Origin: Selenomonas ruminantium subsp. lactilytica TAM6421
GTDB lineage: Bacteria > Bacillota > Negativicutes > Selenomonadales > Selenomonadaceae
NCBI RefSeq assembly: GCF_000284095.1
Contig: NC_017068.1
Coordinates: 1,674,001 to 1,738,000, forward strand
Direction of reading: 5' to 3'
DNA length: 64,000 nt
Below the pieces are notes generated by a model. It worked only from the letters and a program-made list of their open reading frames with translations, was not told the origin of the DNA and did not search any database. This document shows, one piece after another, positions 8,530 through 17,990 of this stretch (the stretch's first letter is position 1; every line of letters begins with the position of its first letter). The position numbers and the translations under genes were made by a program.

Positions 8530-9453
8530 TTAATAGCGCCAATAGTTCTTGGCTTTTTCTTTGTCTTTTTTGATTTGCTTCACCAGCTGTTCCACGCCGT
8601 TGAAGCGGACTTCGTCCCGCAGTTTCTCCAGGAACTCCACGGCAATGAGCTTGTCGTACAGATCACCCTTGAAGTCCTCGATATTGACTTCGATACGACG
8701 GTTACATCCCTTGAAGGTGGGATTGTTGCCGATATTGGCGACACCGTTATACTGCCGGCCCTGAAATCTCACGCCCACAGCATAGACACCATTGGGCAGC
8801 ATCACCCGCTGCTCGCTGATGGCCAGGTTCGCCGTGGGAAAGCCGATGACTCTCCCCCGCTCATCTCCATGAATCACCCGCTCCATCACAGTAAAGGGGT
8901 AGCCCAGGAAATCGCTGGCGGTATGCAGATCGCCTTCGGCAATCAGCGCCCGGACACGGGTGGAACTTACCGGACGGCCATCCCGCAGAACAGCCGGGCA
9001 GATTTCGGCCGTAAAGCCATATTCATTGCCCGACCGTATGAGCATCCTTTGGGTGCCCTTGCCCTTGTAGCCAAAAGTGTAGTTTGGCCCCGTCACCACA
9101 TAGTAAGGTGCCAGGTTCAGCCGCAACAGTTCCAGGAACTCCTCCGGCCGGCGGCTGGCAAATTCCTTGGTAAAGGGAATGGCAATCAGGATATCCACGC
9201 CCAGTTCCCTGAGCCTTGCCTCCCGCAGGGTATTGTTGCCAATCTGCGGCGGCAGCGCCTGCGGGGCCAGCACCGACAGCGGATGATTGCTGAAGGTGAA
9301 GACCACGGACTTGCCATCGATTTTTTTTGCCAGCTCCACCGCATGGCTGATGATGCTCTGATGACCGATATGGACGCCATCAAACATCCCCAGTGCCACC
9401 GTCAGGCGGGGGTATTTTTTTGTCAAATCTGTTAGTTTATTGTATACTTCCAT
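8530..9453 (-). CDS. ribF: Bifunctional riboflavin kinase/FAD synthetase
   Basis: Makes FMN from riboflavin and then FAD. The N-terminal nucleotidyltransferase domain (about 1-180) has GMFDGVHIGHQ as the HIGH-like motif, followed by SSTRVRALI. The C-terminal riboflavin kinase domain (about 185-307) has GDERGRVIGFPTANL and the NIGNNPTF metal/flavin motif. The length of 307 residues is standard. It is the last gene of the long translation operon, 9 bases after truB, a common pairing in bacteria. Confidence 0.96.
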   Translation of the reverse strand: MEVYNKLTDLTKKYPRLTVALGMFDGVHIGHQSIISHAVELAKKIDGKSVVFTFSNHPLSVLAPQALPPQIGNNTLREARLRELGVDILIAIPFTKEFASRRPEEFLELLRLNLAPYYVVTGPNYTFGYKGKGTQRMLIRSGNEYGFTAEICPAVLRDGRPVSSTRVRALIAEGDLHTASDFLGYPFTVMERVIHGDERGRVIGFPTANLAISEQRVMLPNGVYAVGVRFQGRQYNGVANIGNNPTFKGCNRRIEVNIEDFKGDLYDKLIAVEFLEKLRDEVRFNGVEQLVKQIKKDKEKAKNYWRY

Positions 9454-9462
9454 GATTGCTCA

Positions 9463-10350
9463 TCACCGCCCTATTACCTTTACCGGCAGGATTTCTTCTC
9501 TGTCTTTATCATAACGGCCAATGCCGATGAAATGGCCATCGGCATAAACCCGCAGTTTTTCGGTCTCTGCCGTGAAATTGCGCACGGTGCTGGAGAGCCC
9601 GTTGCCAAAGGCCTTTTCCCGCTTGGGATTCAGGTCAAAGCGCTGCATGCCGCTCAGATATTCATCGGCGGGCAGCAGGGCTTCTGCCCCTTTAGCCGCC
9701 AACTCCTCCAAGGTCAGGGCATTTTCCACGGAAAAATCCCCTACCCGCCGCCGCAGCAGGAAAGCCATGGTAGCCGGCACGCCCAAAGCCTCGCCAATAT
9801 CCTGACAGAGGCTGCGGATATAGGTCCCCTTGCTGCAGTCACAATCAATCAGCAACATATCATGGCTGTATGAGAGCAGCTCCAGCCGATAAATCGTGAT
9901 TTCCCGTGAGGGGACTTCCACTTCCTTGCCCGCCCGCAAGAGATCACAGGCTCTCTGGCCGTTGATCTTGATGGCGGAATGGGCTGGCGGCGTCTGGCGG
10001 ATCTTGCCGGTGAACTTCTCCAGCACGGCTTCAATCTCTGACTTGTCAAAATCTGACCAGTCAGTCTGACTTGTCAAAATCCTGCCCGTATCGTCACCGC
10101 TGTCGGTGGCGATGCCCAGCTTGATTTCCGCACGGTATGTCTTATCCGTCAGTTCCAGATACTCGATCAGCCGGGTTGCTGTCCCCACGGCGACAGGCAG
10201 AACACCTGTGGCAGCAGGGTCAAGGGTGCCTGCATGGCCCACCTTTTTCGTATGGAGCACACGCCGGACATAGCCCACGATATCATGGGAACTCATGCCG
10301 GGAGGTTTCAATATATTGAGGAAGCCGCTCAGCGGCTTTGCCCCCGTCAT
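9463..10350 (-). CDS. truB: tRNA pseudouridine-55 synthase
   Basis: Forms pseudouridine 55 in the T-loop of tRNA. GHAGTLDPAATGVLPV contains the catalytic Asp; GTYIRSL and the C-terminal PUA-like extension follow. It has 295 residues. Its start overlaps the nrnA stop by 4 bases (ATGA). The variable segment TSQTDWSDFDKSE before the EAVLEKF helix is encoded by three closely spaced TGAC-NN-GTCA palindromes (10039-10076), a pattern repeated in other genes of this window. Confidence 0.96.
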   Translation of the reverse strand: MTGAKPLSGFLNILKPPGMSSHDIVGYVRRVLHTKKVGHAGTLDPAATGVLPVAVGTATRLIEYLELTDKTYRAEIKLGIATDSGDDTGRILTSQTDWSDFDKSEIEAVLEKFTGKIRQTPPAHSAIKINGQRACDLLRAGKEVEVPSREITIYRLELLSYSHDMLLIDCDCSKGTYIRSLCQDIGEALGVPATMAFLLRRRVGDFSVENALTLEELAAKGAEALLPADEYLSGMQRFDLNPKREKAFGNGLSSTVRNFTAETEKLRVYADGHFIGIGRYDKDREEILPVKVIGR

Positions 10351-11297
10351 TTTTCTTCCTCCAGCACCTGCATGATGGCTTGGATAAGGTCAGAGCGGGC
10401 CTCGGCGCAGTTTTTCGCAATGCTGCAGCCTGCGGCCCGCACATGGCCGCCGCCGCCGAACTGCAGGGCGATTTTCGTCACGTCAATGCCCTTGGAACGC
10501 AGGCTCACCCGGCAGAGATTCGGTTCCTTTTCCTTGAGGGTGAAGGCGATATCCACGCCTTCAATCACCCGCACCATACCAATCAGGCCTTCGGGAGCCT
10601 CATGCTCCTGCAGGGAAGCATAGTCAAGGCATACGCCTGCCACCTTGCCGTCGGCCAAAAGCTCAATCTTCTGCATGGCGGCAGCCAGGCTCTGTACCTC
10701 AGCATAGGGGCGCTGTTCCAAAGCTTCGGAAATCACATGGGGCATAGCGCCACAGGCCAGCAGTTCTGCCGCCGTATGCAAGGTATTGGGGGTGGCATTG
10801 GAGAACCGGAACCAGCCGGTATCCATAGCCAATCCCGTATAGAGACACATAGCCATGTCTTTATTGCACGCCACGCCTAATTCAACAATCAACTGGTAAA
10901 TGATTTCGGCAGTTGCCGCTGCCGTTCCATCGAGATAAAGCTTATCGGCCTGACCATCGTTGGTGATATGATGGTCGATATTCAGCGTAGGAGCTTTTAC
11001 CGCTTCTGCCACCAGACCGATGCGGTCCAGGCTCACATCCACCGCCACCAGCAGGTCAGCAGGGATGCTTTGTCCCTCCGCAGGTTTCCCTATAAGCTCA
11101 TATCCCGGCAGCACAGAAAATGCTGCCGGGATATCATCATCGATGAAAACCTGCACCTCTTTACCCAAAGCCTTGAGCGCGTGCATCAGGCCCAACGAGC
11201 TCCCGATGGCATCGCCATCGGGGTTCACATGAGCAGTAATCACAAGGCGCTGCACGGACTTTAAGGCCGCTGCCGTTTCCTTCAATGAAATCTGCAT
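10347..11297 (-). CDS. nrnA: DHH-DHHA1 phosphoesterase, NrnA-type
   Basis: Bifunctional oligoribonuclease/pAp phosphatase family. The DHH domain shows HVNPDGDAIGSS (metal ligands), VAVDVSLDRIG and the DHH motif in NIDHHITNDG. The DHHA1 domain ends with the GGGGHVRAAG signature. The length of 316 residues is typical. It degrades nano-RNA and 3'-phosphoadenosine 5'-phosphate in relatives. It lies between rbfA and truB, as in many Firmicutes. GGAG lies 8 bases before its ATG. Confidence 0.93.
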   Translation of the reverse strand: MQISLKETAAALKSVQRLVITAHVNPDGDAIGSSLGLMHALKALGKEVQVFIDDDIPAAFSVLPGYELIGKPAEGQSIPADLLVAVDVSLDRIGLVAEAVKAPTLNIDHHITNDGQADKLYLDGTAAATAEIIYQLIVELGVACNKDMAMCLYTGLAMDTGWFRFSNATPNTLHTAAELLACGAMPHVISEALEQRPYAEVQSLAAAMQKIELLADGKVAGVCLDYASLQEHEAPEGLIGMVRVIEGVDIAFTLKEKEPNLCRVSLRSKGIDVTKIALQFGGGGHVRAAGCSIAKNCAEARSDLIQAIMQVLEEEK

Positions 11298-11302
11298 TTA
11301 TT

Positions 11303-11683
11303 TTACTCCTCAGGAGCCGATTCCGTTGCTTTTGCTTCTTCCTCGGCCTTGATTTTTAAGAGCAGTTCCTGGATATGCGCACTGTAATCCAGCGACTTAT
11401 CCAAAGCGAAACTGAGTTCCGGGGTTACCCGCAGGCGAATCCGCTTGCCGATTTCCCGGCGGATAAAGCCCAGGCTGCTGTTGAGACCTGACCAGCAGTC
11501 CTTTACCTGCTTTTCACTTCCCATCAGGCTGACAAATACCTTGGCCTCCCGCAAATCTCCCGTGCATTCCACGGAAGTCACGGTGACAAAGCCAATGCGG
11601 GGATCTTTGAGCTCCCGCAGGATGATCTGGCTGATCTCCTGCTTCATGAGCTCCTGTACTTTTTCCACACGCAGCTGTCCCAC
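11303..11683 (-). CDS. rbfA: Ribosome-binding factor A
   Basis: KH-fold factor for maturation of the 30S subunit and the 5' end of 16S rRNA. ILRELKDPRIGFVTVTSVECTGDL is the family signature. There are 126 residues with a short acidic C-terminal tail. The start is GTG with GGAGG upstream. It directly follows infB in the operon. Confidence 0.95.
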   Translation of the reverse strand: MGQLRVEKVQELMKQEISQIILRELKDPRIGFVTVTSVECTGDLREAKVFVSLMGSEKQVKDCWSGLNSSLGFIRREIGKRIRLRVTPELSFALDKSLDYSAHIQELLLKIKAEEEAKATESAPEE

Positions 11684-11717
11684 AGTTACGCACCTCCTTC
11701 TATTGCTAATTCAGTCA

Positions 11718-14186
11718 TTATTCCTCGTTTTCCTTGGCAGCCTTGGCCGCAGCTTCTGCCTGGCGCTTTCTGGCTGCTTCCTTGTTAGCTTCATTGATAT
11801 CCGTAGCGATCTCTTCCATGGTGTAGGCTTCGATGATGTCGCCCTCCTTGAAGTCACGGAAGTCAATGATGGAGATACCGCATTCATAACCAGCGGCAAC
11901 TTCCTTGACCTCATCCTTGAAGCGGCGCAGGGAGTCGATCTCGCCATCGAACACTTCGATGTTGTCGCGGATGATACGGATCTTGGAGTTGTTGTGGATC
12001 TTGCCTTCGAGGACGTAGGAACCAGCAACGAGAGCCTTGGAGAACTTCATGACCTGACGGATTTCCACGCGGCCCTGGACAACTTCCTTGTACTTGGGCT
12101 TCAGCATGCCGCTCATGGCGTCCTTCACATCGTTGAGGGCATCATAGATGACGCGGTAAGTGCGGATATCCACATCTTCCGTGTCCGCCACGCGACGGGC
12201 ATTGGCATCCGGACGCACGTTGAAGGCGATGATGATGGCATTGGATGCAGAAGCCAGCATAACGTCGGATTCATTGACGGCACCAACGCCGGAATGAACC
12301 ACACTGACGCGAACTTCATCGTTCTTGTTGAGCTTCAGGAGGGAGCCGCAGAGTGCTTCAACAGAACCCTGTACGTCGGCCTTGACCACGATGTTGAGGT
12401 CCTTGATCTCGCCTTCCTGGATCTGATGGAACAGATCATCCAGAGAAACCTTCTTGCTCTTGATCAGGTTGGTGCGCTGACGTTCCACACGAGCTTCGGC
12501 GATGGAGCGGGCCTGTTTTTCTTCCAGCACAGCCAGGATATCACCAGCTGCCGGCACATCGTTGAGACCAAGGATCTCCACCGGAACAGAGGGGCCAGCT
12601 TTCTTCACGTTGTTGCCACGGTCGTCGATCATGGCACGAACCTTACCATAGGTGGTGCCGCAGACCACGGAATCACCGATGCGCAGGGTACCGTTCTGCA
12701 CGAGAACCGTTGCCACCGTACCACGGCCCTTGTCGAGCTTGGCTTCGATGATGACGCCCCGGGCGTCACGGTTCGGGTTGGCCTTGAGTTCTTCCACTTC
12801 GGCTACCAGCAGAACGTTTTCCAGCAGGTCATCGATACCGATCTGCTGCTTGGCAGAAACCGGCACCATAATGGTGTCACCGCCGTATTCTTCCGGAACC
12901 AGATTATGTTCCATGAGTTCCTGCTTCACGCGCTCGGGGTTGGCACCGGGCTTATCGATCTTGTTGACGGCCACGATGATGGGCACGTTAGCGGACTTAG
13001 CATGGTTGATGGCTTCCACCGTCTGGGGCATAACACCGTCATCGGCAGCCACTACGAGGATGGCGATATCCGTGATCTGGGCACCGCGGGCACGCATAGC
13101 CGTGAAGGCTTCATGACCTGGCGTATCCAGGAAGACAATCTTCTTGCCCTTGCAGTTTACCTGATAAGCACCGATGTGCTGGGTAATACCGCCGGCTTCG
13201 TGGGCGGATACATGGGTGTTGCGGATGCAGTCCAACAGAGAAGTCTTACCATGGTCAACATGGCCCATAACGGTAACAACCGGCGGACGCAGCTTCAGGC
13301 TCTTGGGATCGTCCTCGATTTCGGGGATTTCCGTCGGATCTACATCAGGCGGCAGTTCTTCACAGGTTACACCGAATTCAGAAGCTACGAGAGCTGCCGT
13401 GTCGAAGTCGATTTCCTGATTGATGGTAGCCATTACCCCCATCATGAAGAGCTTCTTCACCACTTCCGCAGCGGTGTAGCTCATCTTGGAAGCCAGATCC
13501 TTGACGGCAATCATTTCCGGCAGCTTGATGTGCTTCGGACGGGCGATTTCCATCTTAGGTGCCGGCTGCTGGCCGCCGCGCTTGTTGTTACGGCCCTTGC
13601 CGCCACGGCGGTCATTGTTGCGATCATTGCGGCCATTGCGATCGTTCCGGTCGTTGCGGCCATTGCGTTCATTCTTGCCGCCACGGCGATCATTCCGCTC
13701 GTTCTTGTTGCGGTCATTGCGGCTGCCGCGCTCATTGCGGTTGTCATTCCGGTCGTTGTTATTATTGTTATTGTGCTCGCTGTGACCGCCACGGCTGCCG
13801 CCTTCATGGCTGCGGTTATTGCCGTTGCCATTATTGCTGCTGGCCTTGCGCTGATTATTGTCCCGGTTCTCACGATGTTCTTTGTGCTCGTGATTGCCCT
13901 TGTTCTGCGGACGGTTCTGGCTCTTCTCGCCATGCTCCTTCTTCTTTTCCGGAGCATTTTCCCGTACTTCCTTCACCTCTGCCTTGGGCTTTGCTTCCTT
14001 GGCAGGAACTTTAGAAGCCGGAGCAGCACCCTTATGGTAATGCTTCTTCAGCGCTTCACGCTCGGCATCACCGACACTGCTGAAATTATTTTTAACGGAA
14101 AAGCCGCCCTTCTGCAGCACTTCCAGGACTTCTTTGGTTTCCTTGTTGAATTCTTTGGCCAATTCATAAACTCTAATATTGGACAT
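11718..14186 (-). CDS. infB: Translation initiation factor IF-2
   Basis: GTPase that places initiator tRNA on the ribosome. The N-terminal IF2_N motif ([11 protein letters not shown]) is followed by a long low-complexity linker (about residues 60-200) of Asn, Arg, Gly, Asp and Lys. The G domain then has [17 protein letters not shown] and NKID, followed by domains II-IV with the [15 protein letters not shown] region. The length is 822 residues. The linker repeats are protein low complexity, not an inserted repeat. GGGGGTGG precedes the ATG. Confidence 0.97.
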   Translation of the reverse strand: MSNIRVYELAKEFNKETKEVLEVLQKGGFSVKNNFSSVGDAEREALKKHYHKGAAPASKVPAKEAKPKAEVKEVRENAPEKKKEHGEKSQNRPQNKGNHEHKEHRENRDNNQRKASSNNGNGNNRSHEGGSRGGHSEHNNNNNNDRNDNRNERGSRNDRNKNERNDRRGGKNERNGRNDRNDRNGRNDRNNDRRGGKGRNNKRGGQQPAPKMEIARPKHIKLPEMIAVKDLASKMSYTAAEVVKKLFMMGVMATINQEIDFDTAALVASEFGVTCEELPPDVDPTEIPEIEDDPKSLKLRPPVVTVMGHVDHGKTSLLDCIRNTHVSAHEAGGITQHIGAYQVNCKGKKIVFLDTPGHEAFTAMRARGAQITDIAILVVAADDGVMPQTVEAINHAKSANVPIIVAVNKIDKPGANPERVKQELMEHNLVPEEYGGDTIMVPVSAKQQIGIDDLLENVLLVAEVEELKANPNRDARGVIIEAKLDKGRGTVATVLVQNGTLRIGDSVVCGTTYGKVRAMIDDRGNNVKKAGPSVPVEILGLNDVPAAGDILAVLEEKQARSIAEARVERQRTNLIKSKKVSLDDLFHQIQEGEIKDLNIVVKADVQGSVEALCGSLLKLNKNDEVRVSVVHSGVGAVNESDVMLASASNAIIIAFNVRPDANARRVADTEDVDIRTYRVIYDALNDVKDAMSGMLKPKYKEVVQGRVEIRQVMKFSKALVAGSYVLEGKIHNNSKIRIIRDNIEVFDGEIDSLRRFKDEVKEVAAGYECGISIIDFRDFKEGDIIEAYTMEEIATDINEANKEAARKRQAEAAAKAAKENEE

Positions 14187-14206
14187 TGATCCACCCCCGA
14201 ATTATT

Positions 14207-14527
14207 TCATAGTGATTCCTCCATCAGCTGGCGAAGTTTTTTCGCAAAGCCGTCATCCGTCAACGCGGCGACAGCGCGAAATTCCTTGCCTAAGCATGCG
14301 CCTAAAGTCTCACGATCGAGACAGTAAACATAGGGAATCGCGAATTTATCTGTTAATGCAATGAAATTCTTCTTGCTTTCTTCTGCGGCATCACCGGCCA
14401 GCAGGACGAGAACCGCCTGCTTCTTCTTCACGGCCTGTTCCACGGCAAACGCCCCGGATACGATACGGCCAGCCTTCTGAGCCATGCTCAAAAGATTTGT
14501 GATGCGCTGTTCATTTGTAATTGCCAT
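14207..14527 (-). CDS. ylxQ: L7Ae/YlxQ-type ribosomal protein
   Basis: A 106-residue L7Ae/L30e/S12e/Gadd45-fold protein of the YlxQ/RplGA family. KAGRIVSGAFAVEQAVKKKQAVLVLLAGDA is the kink-turn-binding type core. It sits between ylxR and infB, the conserved position in Firmicutes. It starts 2 bases after the ylxR stop, so it is likely translationally coupled. The exact function is not settled. Confidence 0.9.
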   Translation of the reverse strand: MAITNEQRITNLLSMAQKAGRIVSGAFAVEQAVKKKQAVLVLLAGDAAEESKKNFIALTDKFAIPYVYCLDRETLGACLGKEFRAVAALTDDGFAKKLRQLMEESL

Positions 14528-14529
14528 AT

Positions 14530-14811
14530 TCAGCCCTCGGCTTCTGGCAGTTCTTTCAACTGCTGCTCCAAAAGCTCATATACTGACTTGTCAATCGGAC
14601 TCTTGAAGGAACGCTCCAGCCCTTTGCTCTTGCGGGCAGCGGCGAAGCATTCCATCTTGGAACATATATAGGCGCCCCGGCCTGGCTTTTTCCCGGTGGT
14701 ATCCACGGAAAACTCCCCTTCCGGACTGCGCACGATGCGGATCAGCTCTTTTTTCGGCTTGCTCTCCTGGCAGCCCAGGCACATCCGCTGAGGTATCTTT
14801 CTGGTTTTCAC
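14530..14811 (-). CDS. ylxR: YlxR (RnpM) nucleic-acid-binding protein
   Basis: A small YlxR/DUF448 protein with the RMCLGCQESKPKKELIRI motif and GRGAYIC. In B. subtilis relatives it modulates RNase P. The open frame extends to 14862 inside nusA, but the best start is the GTG at 14811: AAGG lies 8 bases upstream and the start is one base beyond the nusA stop. This gives 93 residues. The C-terminal PIDKSVYELLEQQ segment contains one TGAC-NN-GTCA palindrome at about 14584. Confidence 0.9.
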   Translation of the reverse strand: MKTRKIPQRMCLGCQESKPKKELIRIVRSPEGEFSVDTTGKKPGRGAYICSKMECFAAARKSKGLERSFKSPIDKSVYELLEQQLKELPEAEG

Positions 14812-14812
14812 C

Positions 14813-15949
14813 TTACTCACCTTCTGCCGTGAAAGCTTCATCGCTTTCCACTTCCACCACATTCATATTTTCGTCCAGCTCTTCATCGGCAGCCTGGCTT
14901 TCGCTCTTGATGTCGATCTTCCAGCCCGTAAGCTTGGCAGCCAGACGGGCGTTCTGGCCTTCCTTGCCGATGGCCAGGGACAGCTGATAATCCGGAACAA
15001 CCACGCGAGAAACCTTCTCAGCTTCGTTGACGGCAACGGACACAACCTTGGAGGGGCTCAGGGCATTGGCAATGAACTTAGCCGGATCTTCACTCCACTT
15101 CACGATATCGATCTTCTCGCTGCCCAGTTCATCCACGATGGCCTGTACGCGCATGCCACGATAGCCCACGCAGGAACCAACGGGATCCACGGATTCGTCC
15201 TTGGACCAGACGGCAATCTTGGAGCGGTTGCCCGGTTCGCGGGCTACGGATTTGATTTCTACGATACCTTCCTGAATCTCGGGAACTTCCAGTTCAAAGA
15301 GGCGCTTGAGTAAGCCAGGATGAGTGCGGGATACCACAACCTGAGGTCCCTTGTTGGTCTTCTTGACTTCCACGATGAAGGCCTTGATGCGATCGCCATG
15401 GCTATAGGTTTCCGTCGGGATCTGCTCCGCCGGCGTCAACACAGCTTCCGTCTTGCCCAGATCGATGAACACATTGCGGTTTTCCACACGCTGCACTAGC
15501 CCCGTGAGGATATCGCTTTCACGGCTCTGGAATTCCTCGTAGATCATGCCGCGCTCTGCTTCACGGATGCGCTGCACCACGACCTGCTTAGCCGTCTGAG
15601 CGGCCACGCGGCCAAAGTTAGCCGGCGTCACTTCGATTTCGATGACATCGCCCACCACATAGTCCGGACGGATGGTCAGTGCCTGTGCCAAAGAAATCTC
15701 CGTGATCTCGTCTTCCGCATCTTCCACGACGGTCTTTACGGCATACACATGATACTTGCCCGTATCACGGGAAAGGGTAACCCGTACATTCTGGGCCGAG
15801 CCAAAGTTACGCTTATAAGCCGTAATCAGGGCCTGCTCGATGGCATCGAACAGAATTTCTTCGTCAATGCCACGATCCTTGCTCAGCTCCCGCAGGGTTT
15901 CCAGAAACTCCTGCCCATTGTCCTTTGCACGCGTTGTTTTTCTTGCCAA
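14813..15949 (-). CDS. nusA: Transcription termination/antitermination factor NusA
   Basis: RNA polymerase-associated factor. The N-terminal domain is followed by S1 (about residues 135-200) and two KH domains (GYRGMRVQAIVDELGSEKIDIV, then IGKEGQNARLAAKLTGWKIDI). It has 378 residues with an acidic tail and no C-terminal acidic repeats, as in Gram-positive-type NusA. The start is TTG with GGGAGG upstream. It is the second gene of the rimP operon. Confidence 0.96.
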   Translation of the reverse strand: MARKTTRAKDNGQEFLETLRELSKDRGIDEEILFDAIEQALITAYKRNFGSAQNVRVTLSRDTGKYHVYAVKTVVEDAEDEITEISLAQALTIRPDYVVGDVIEIEVTPANFGRVAAQTAKQVVVQRIREAERGMIYEEFQSRESDILTGLVQRVENRNVFIDLGKTEAVLTPAEQIPTETYSHGDRIKAFIVEVKKTNKGPQVVVSRTHPGLLKRLFELEVPEIQEGIVEIKSVAREPGNRSKIAVWSKDESVDPVGSCVGYRGMRVQAIVDELGSEKIDIVKWSEDPAKFIANALSPSKVVSVAVNEAEKVSRVVVPDYQLSLAIGKEGQNARLAAKLTGWKIDIKSESQAADEELDENMNVVEVESDEAFTAEGE

Positions 15950-15984
15950 AATTATTTTCCTCCCATTATCTAAAGGCTTACACC

Positions 15985-16440
15985 TTAAAAATCAATATGC
16001 AGGCGAATCTGCGCTGCCTTGCTCAATTCGATGGTCACTTCGTCATCCAATGTGAACTTCTCCCCGTCAAAGGCAGTAAGCACACCTGTGAGATTCTTCT
16101 TGCCATCCAGAGGCGCATAGAGAGTCACATCCACGGCCTTGCCCTGCTCCCGCACCAAATCACGGGGCTTTCTGAGCACACGGTCAATGCCCGGCGACGA
16201 CACCTCCAAAATATAAGCATCCGGAATGATATCCTGCTCATCTAAGATTACCTCCAGCTTTTCACTGAGTTCCTGGCAATCCTCAATATCAATGCCGCCT
16301 TCTTTATCGATGTAGACACGCAGATAATAATCCGTGTACTCCTTGACATACTCCACATCCACCAGTTCAATGACGTCCTGACCGGCCAGGAGTTCCTGCA
16401 CCATGAGTTCTACAGATTCCTCAATATTCTTCGCTGCCAT
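15985..16440 (-). CDS. rimP: Ribosome maturation factor RimP
   Basis: A 151-residue 30S assembly factor. The YYLRVYIDKEGGIDIEDCQ and YILEVSSPGIDRVLRKP motifs identify it. It is the first gene of the nusA-infB operon, with GGGAGGTGG before the ATG. A promoter and a hairpin-bearing leader of about 95 bases lie upstream. Confidence 0.95.
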   Translation of the reverse strand: MAAKNIEESVELMVQELLAGQDVIELVDVEYVKEYTDYYLRVYIDKEGGIDIEDCQELSEKLEVILDEQDIIPDAYILEVSSPGIDRVLRKPRDLVREQGKAVDVTLYAPLDGKKNLTGVLTAFDGEKFTLDDEVTIELSKAAQIRLHIDF

Positions 16441-16486
16441 ACATCCACCTCCCTATACATCTGATTTGCATTCAAAACATAAGAGT

Positions 16487-16512
16487 AAAGAGTGGGTTCA
16501 CACCCACTCTTT
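16487..16512 (-). terminator. Hairpin in the rimP leader (possible attenuator)
   Basis: An 11-bp perfect stem (AAAGAGTGGGT/ACCCACTCTTT, loop of 4) lies about 22 bases into the predicted rimP transcript and is followed by a T-rich stretch (TTTACTCTTATGTTTTG). It could attenuate the nusA operon. Confidence 0.5.
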
Positions 16513-16540
16513 AGCATAAAATACTTAAGTTGACTTACAT

Positions 16541-16569
16541 ATAATAACATTTTTTCCCATGCCTGTAAA
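16541..16569 (-). promoter_or_regulatory. Promoter of the rimP-nusA-infB operon
   Basis: TTTACA (16564-16569) and TATTAT (16541-16546) on the minus strand with a 17-base spacer, in the divergent region with dapL. Confidence 0.6.
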
Positions 16570-16639
16570 GTCTTTGCCCCTTACGTTTTCGATTTTTTTC
16601 TTCAGATTACAATTTTACAGCTGAAATATTATTTTTCTA

Positions 16640-16669
16640 TTGCATTTTTATATACTAATGCTTTATACT
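16640..16669 (+). promoter_or_regulatory. dapL promoter
   Basis: TTGCAT (16640-16645) and TATACT (16664-16669) with an 18-base spacer, 46 bases before the dapL start. Confidence 0.55.
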
Positions 16670-16715
16670 ATATTCGAAAAGTTATATTGAGAATTATTCT
16701 TTTGGAGGTTTTTCC

Positions 16716-17951
16716 ATGGCAACAATCAATGACAATTATTTAAAACTCCCCGGCAGCTACCTGTTTGCCGAAATCGCCCGCCGCGTGGCTGCATTCAAGG
16801 AAGCAAATCCGGATGCCGATATCATCCGTCTGGGCATCGGTGACGTAACCCAGCCGCTGCCGCCCGCTTGTATCGAAGCCATGCACAAGGCCGTGGACGA
16901 AATGGCCAATGCGGACACCTTCCGCGGCTATGGCCCGGAACAGGGCTACAGCTTCCTGACCGAAGCCATTATCGAGCATAATTATAAAGCCCGGGGCATT
17001 GAAATCGGCACGGACGAGATCTTCATCAGCGACGGTTCCAAGAGCGACTGCGGCAATATCCAGGAAATCTTCGGCGAAGATAATAAGGTAGCCATCACCG
17101 ATCCGGTATATCCTGTATATCTGGACACCAATGTCATGGCGGGCCGCACGGGAACCCTCAACGAGGATGGCCATTTTGAAGGTGTTACCTACTTGCCCTG
17201 CGATGCCAGCAACAACTTCGCGCCGGAACTGCCACAGGAACGCGTGGACATGATTTACCTCTGCTGCCCCAACAACCCCACGGGCACTACCCTTTCCCGG
17301 GAAGAACTGACCAAATGGGTCAACTACGCCAAGGAAAACGAATCCGTTATCCTCTTTGACGCTGCCTATGCCGCTTATATCACCGAAGAAGATGTGCCCC
17401 GTTCCATCTACGAGATTGAGGGGGCCAAGGACGTGGCCATTGAGTTCCGCTCCTTCTCCAAGACCGCAGGCTTCACCGGTACCCGCTGCGGCTACACCAT
17501 CATCCCCAAGACCGTCAAAGGCCGGGCTAAAGATGGCAGCCTGGTGGAATTCAACAAGCTCTGGAACCGCCGTCATACCACGAAATTCAACGGCACGGCT
17601 TACATCGTCCAGCGCGGTGCTGCTGCGATCTACACCGAAGAAGGCCAGAAGCAGGTCAAGGAAACCATCGCCTACTACATGGAAAACGCCCGCATCATCC
17701 GCGAAGGGCTGCAGGCTGCCGGCATCGAAGCCTATGGCGGTGTCAACGCTCCTTACATCTGGCTCAAGACACCGAACGATATGCCCTCCTGGGATTTCTT
17801 CGACAAGCTGCTGACGGAAGTCAACATCGTCGGTACCCCGGGCGCCGGCTTCGGCCCCTGCGGCGAAGGCTACTTCCGCTTGACCGCCTTCGGCAACCGG
17901 GAAAACACCGTCCGCGCCGTAGAACGCATCAAGAACAAACTGCATTTCTAA
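16716..17951 (+). CDS. dapL: LL-diaminopimelate aminotransferase
   Basis: PLP enzyme of the one-step DAP branch, converting tetrahydrodipicolinate to LL-DAP for lysine and peptidoglycan. The 411 residues include GDVTQPLP near the N-terminus, [29 protein letters not shown], and [15 protein letters not shown] carrying the PLP lysine. GGAGG precedes the ATG. It is a single gene with its own promoter and a terminator. In this organism it supplies lysine, which the decarboxylase at 35152-36333 turns into cadaverine. Confidence 0.96.
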   Translation: MATINDNYLKLPGSYLFAEIARRVAAFKEANPDADIIRLGIGDVTQPLPPACIEAMHKAVDEMANADTFRGYGPEQGYSFLTEAIIEHNYKARGIEIGTDEIFISDGSKSDCGNIQEIFGEDNKVAITDPVYPVYLDTNVMAGRTGTLNEDGHFEGVTYLPCDASNNFAPELPQERVDMIYLCCPNNPTGTTLSREELTKWVNYAKENESVILFDAAYAAYITEEDVPRSIYEIEGAKDVAIEFRSFSKTAGFTGTRCGYTIIPKTVKGRAKDGSLVEFNKLWNRRHTTKFNGTAYIVQRGAAAIYTEEGQKQVKETIAYYMENARIIREGLQAAGIEAYGGVNAPYIWLKTPNDMPSWDFFDKLLTEVNIVGTPGAGFGPCGEGYFRLTAFGNRENTVRAVERIKNKLHF

Positions 17952-17990
17952 GCATTAAAAAAAGGAACCGCAAGGTTCCTTTTTTAATGC
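17952..17990. terminator. Bidirectional terminator
   Basis: Stem GCATTAAAAAAAGGAACC paired with GGTTCCTTTTTTAATGC across a 4-base loop, A-rich on one side and T-rich on the other. It serves dapL and the convergent radical-SAM genes. Confidence 0.85.

Noticed and set aside
13560-13800. Tandem-repeat-like DNA in infB
   Set aside because: It encodes the normal Asn/Arg/Gly-rich IF2 linker; unit length is irregular.
11445-14189. 914-codon open frame on the plus strand
   Set aside because: It is the exact antisense of infB, long because of codon bias and the low-complexity linker; no ribosome site or domain logic.
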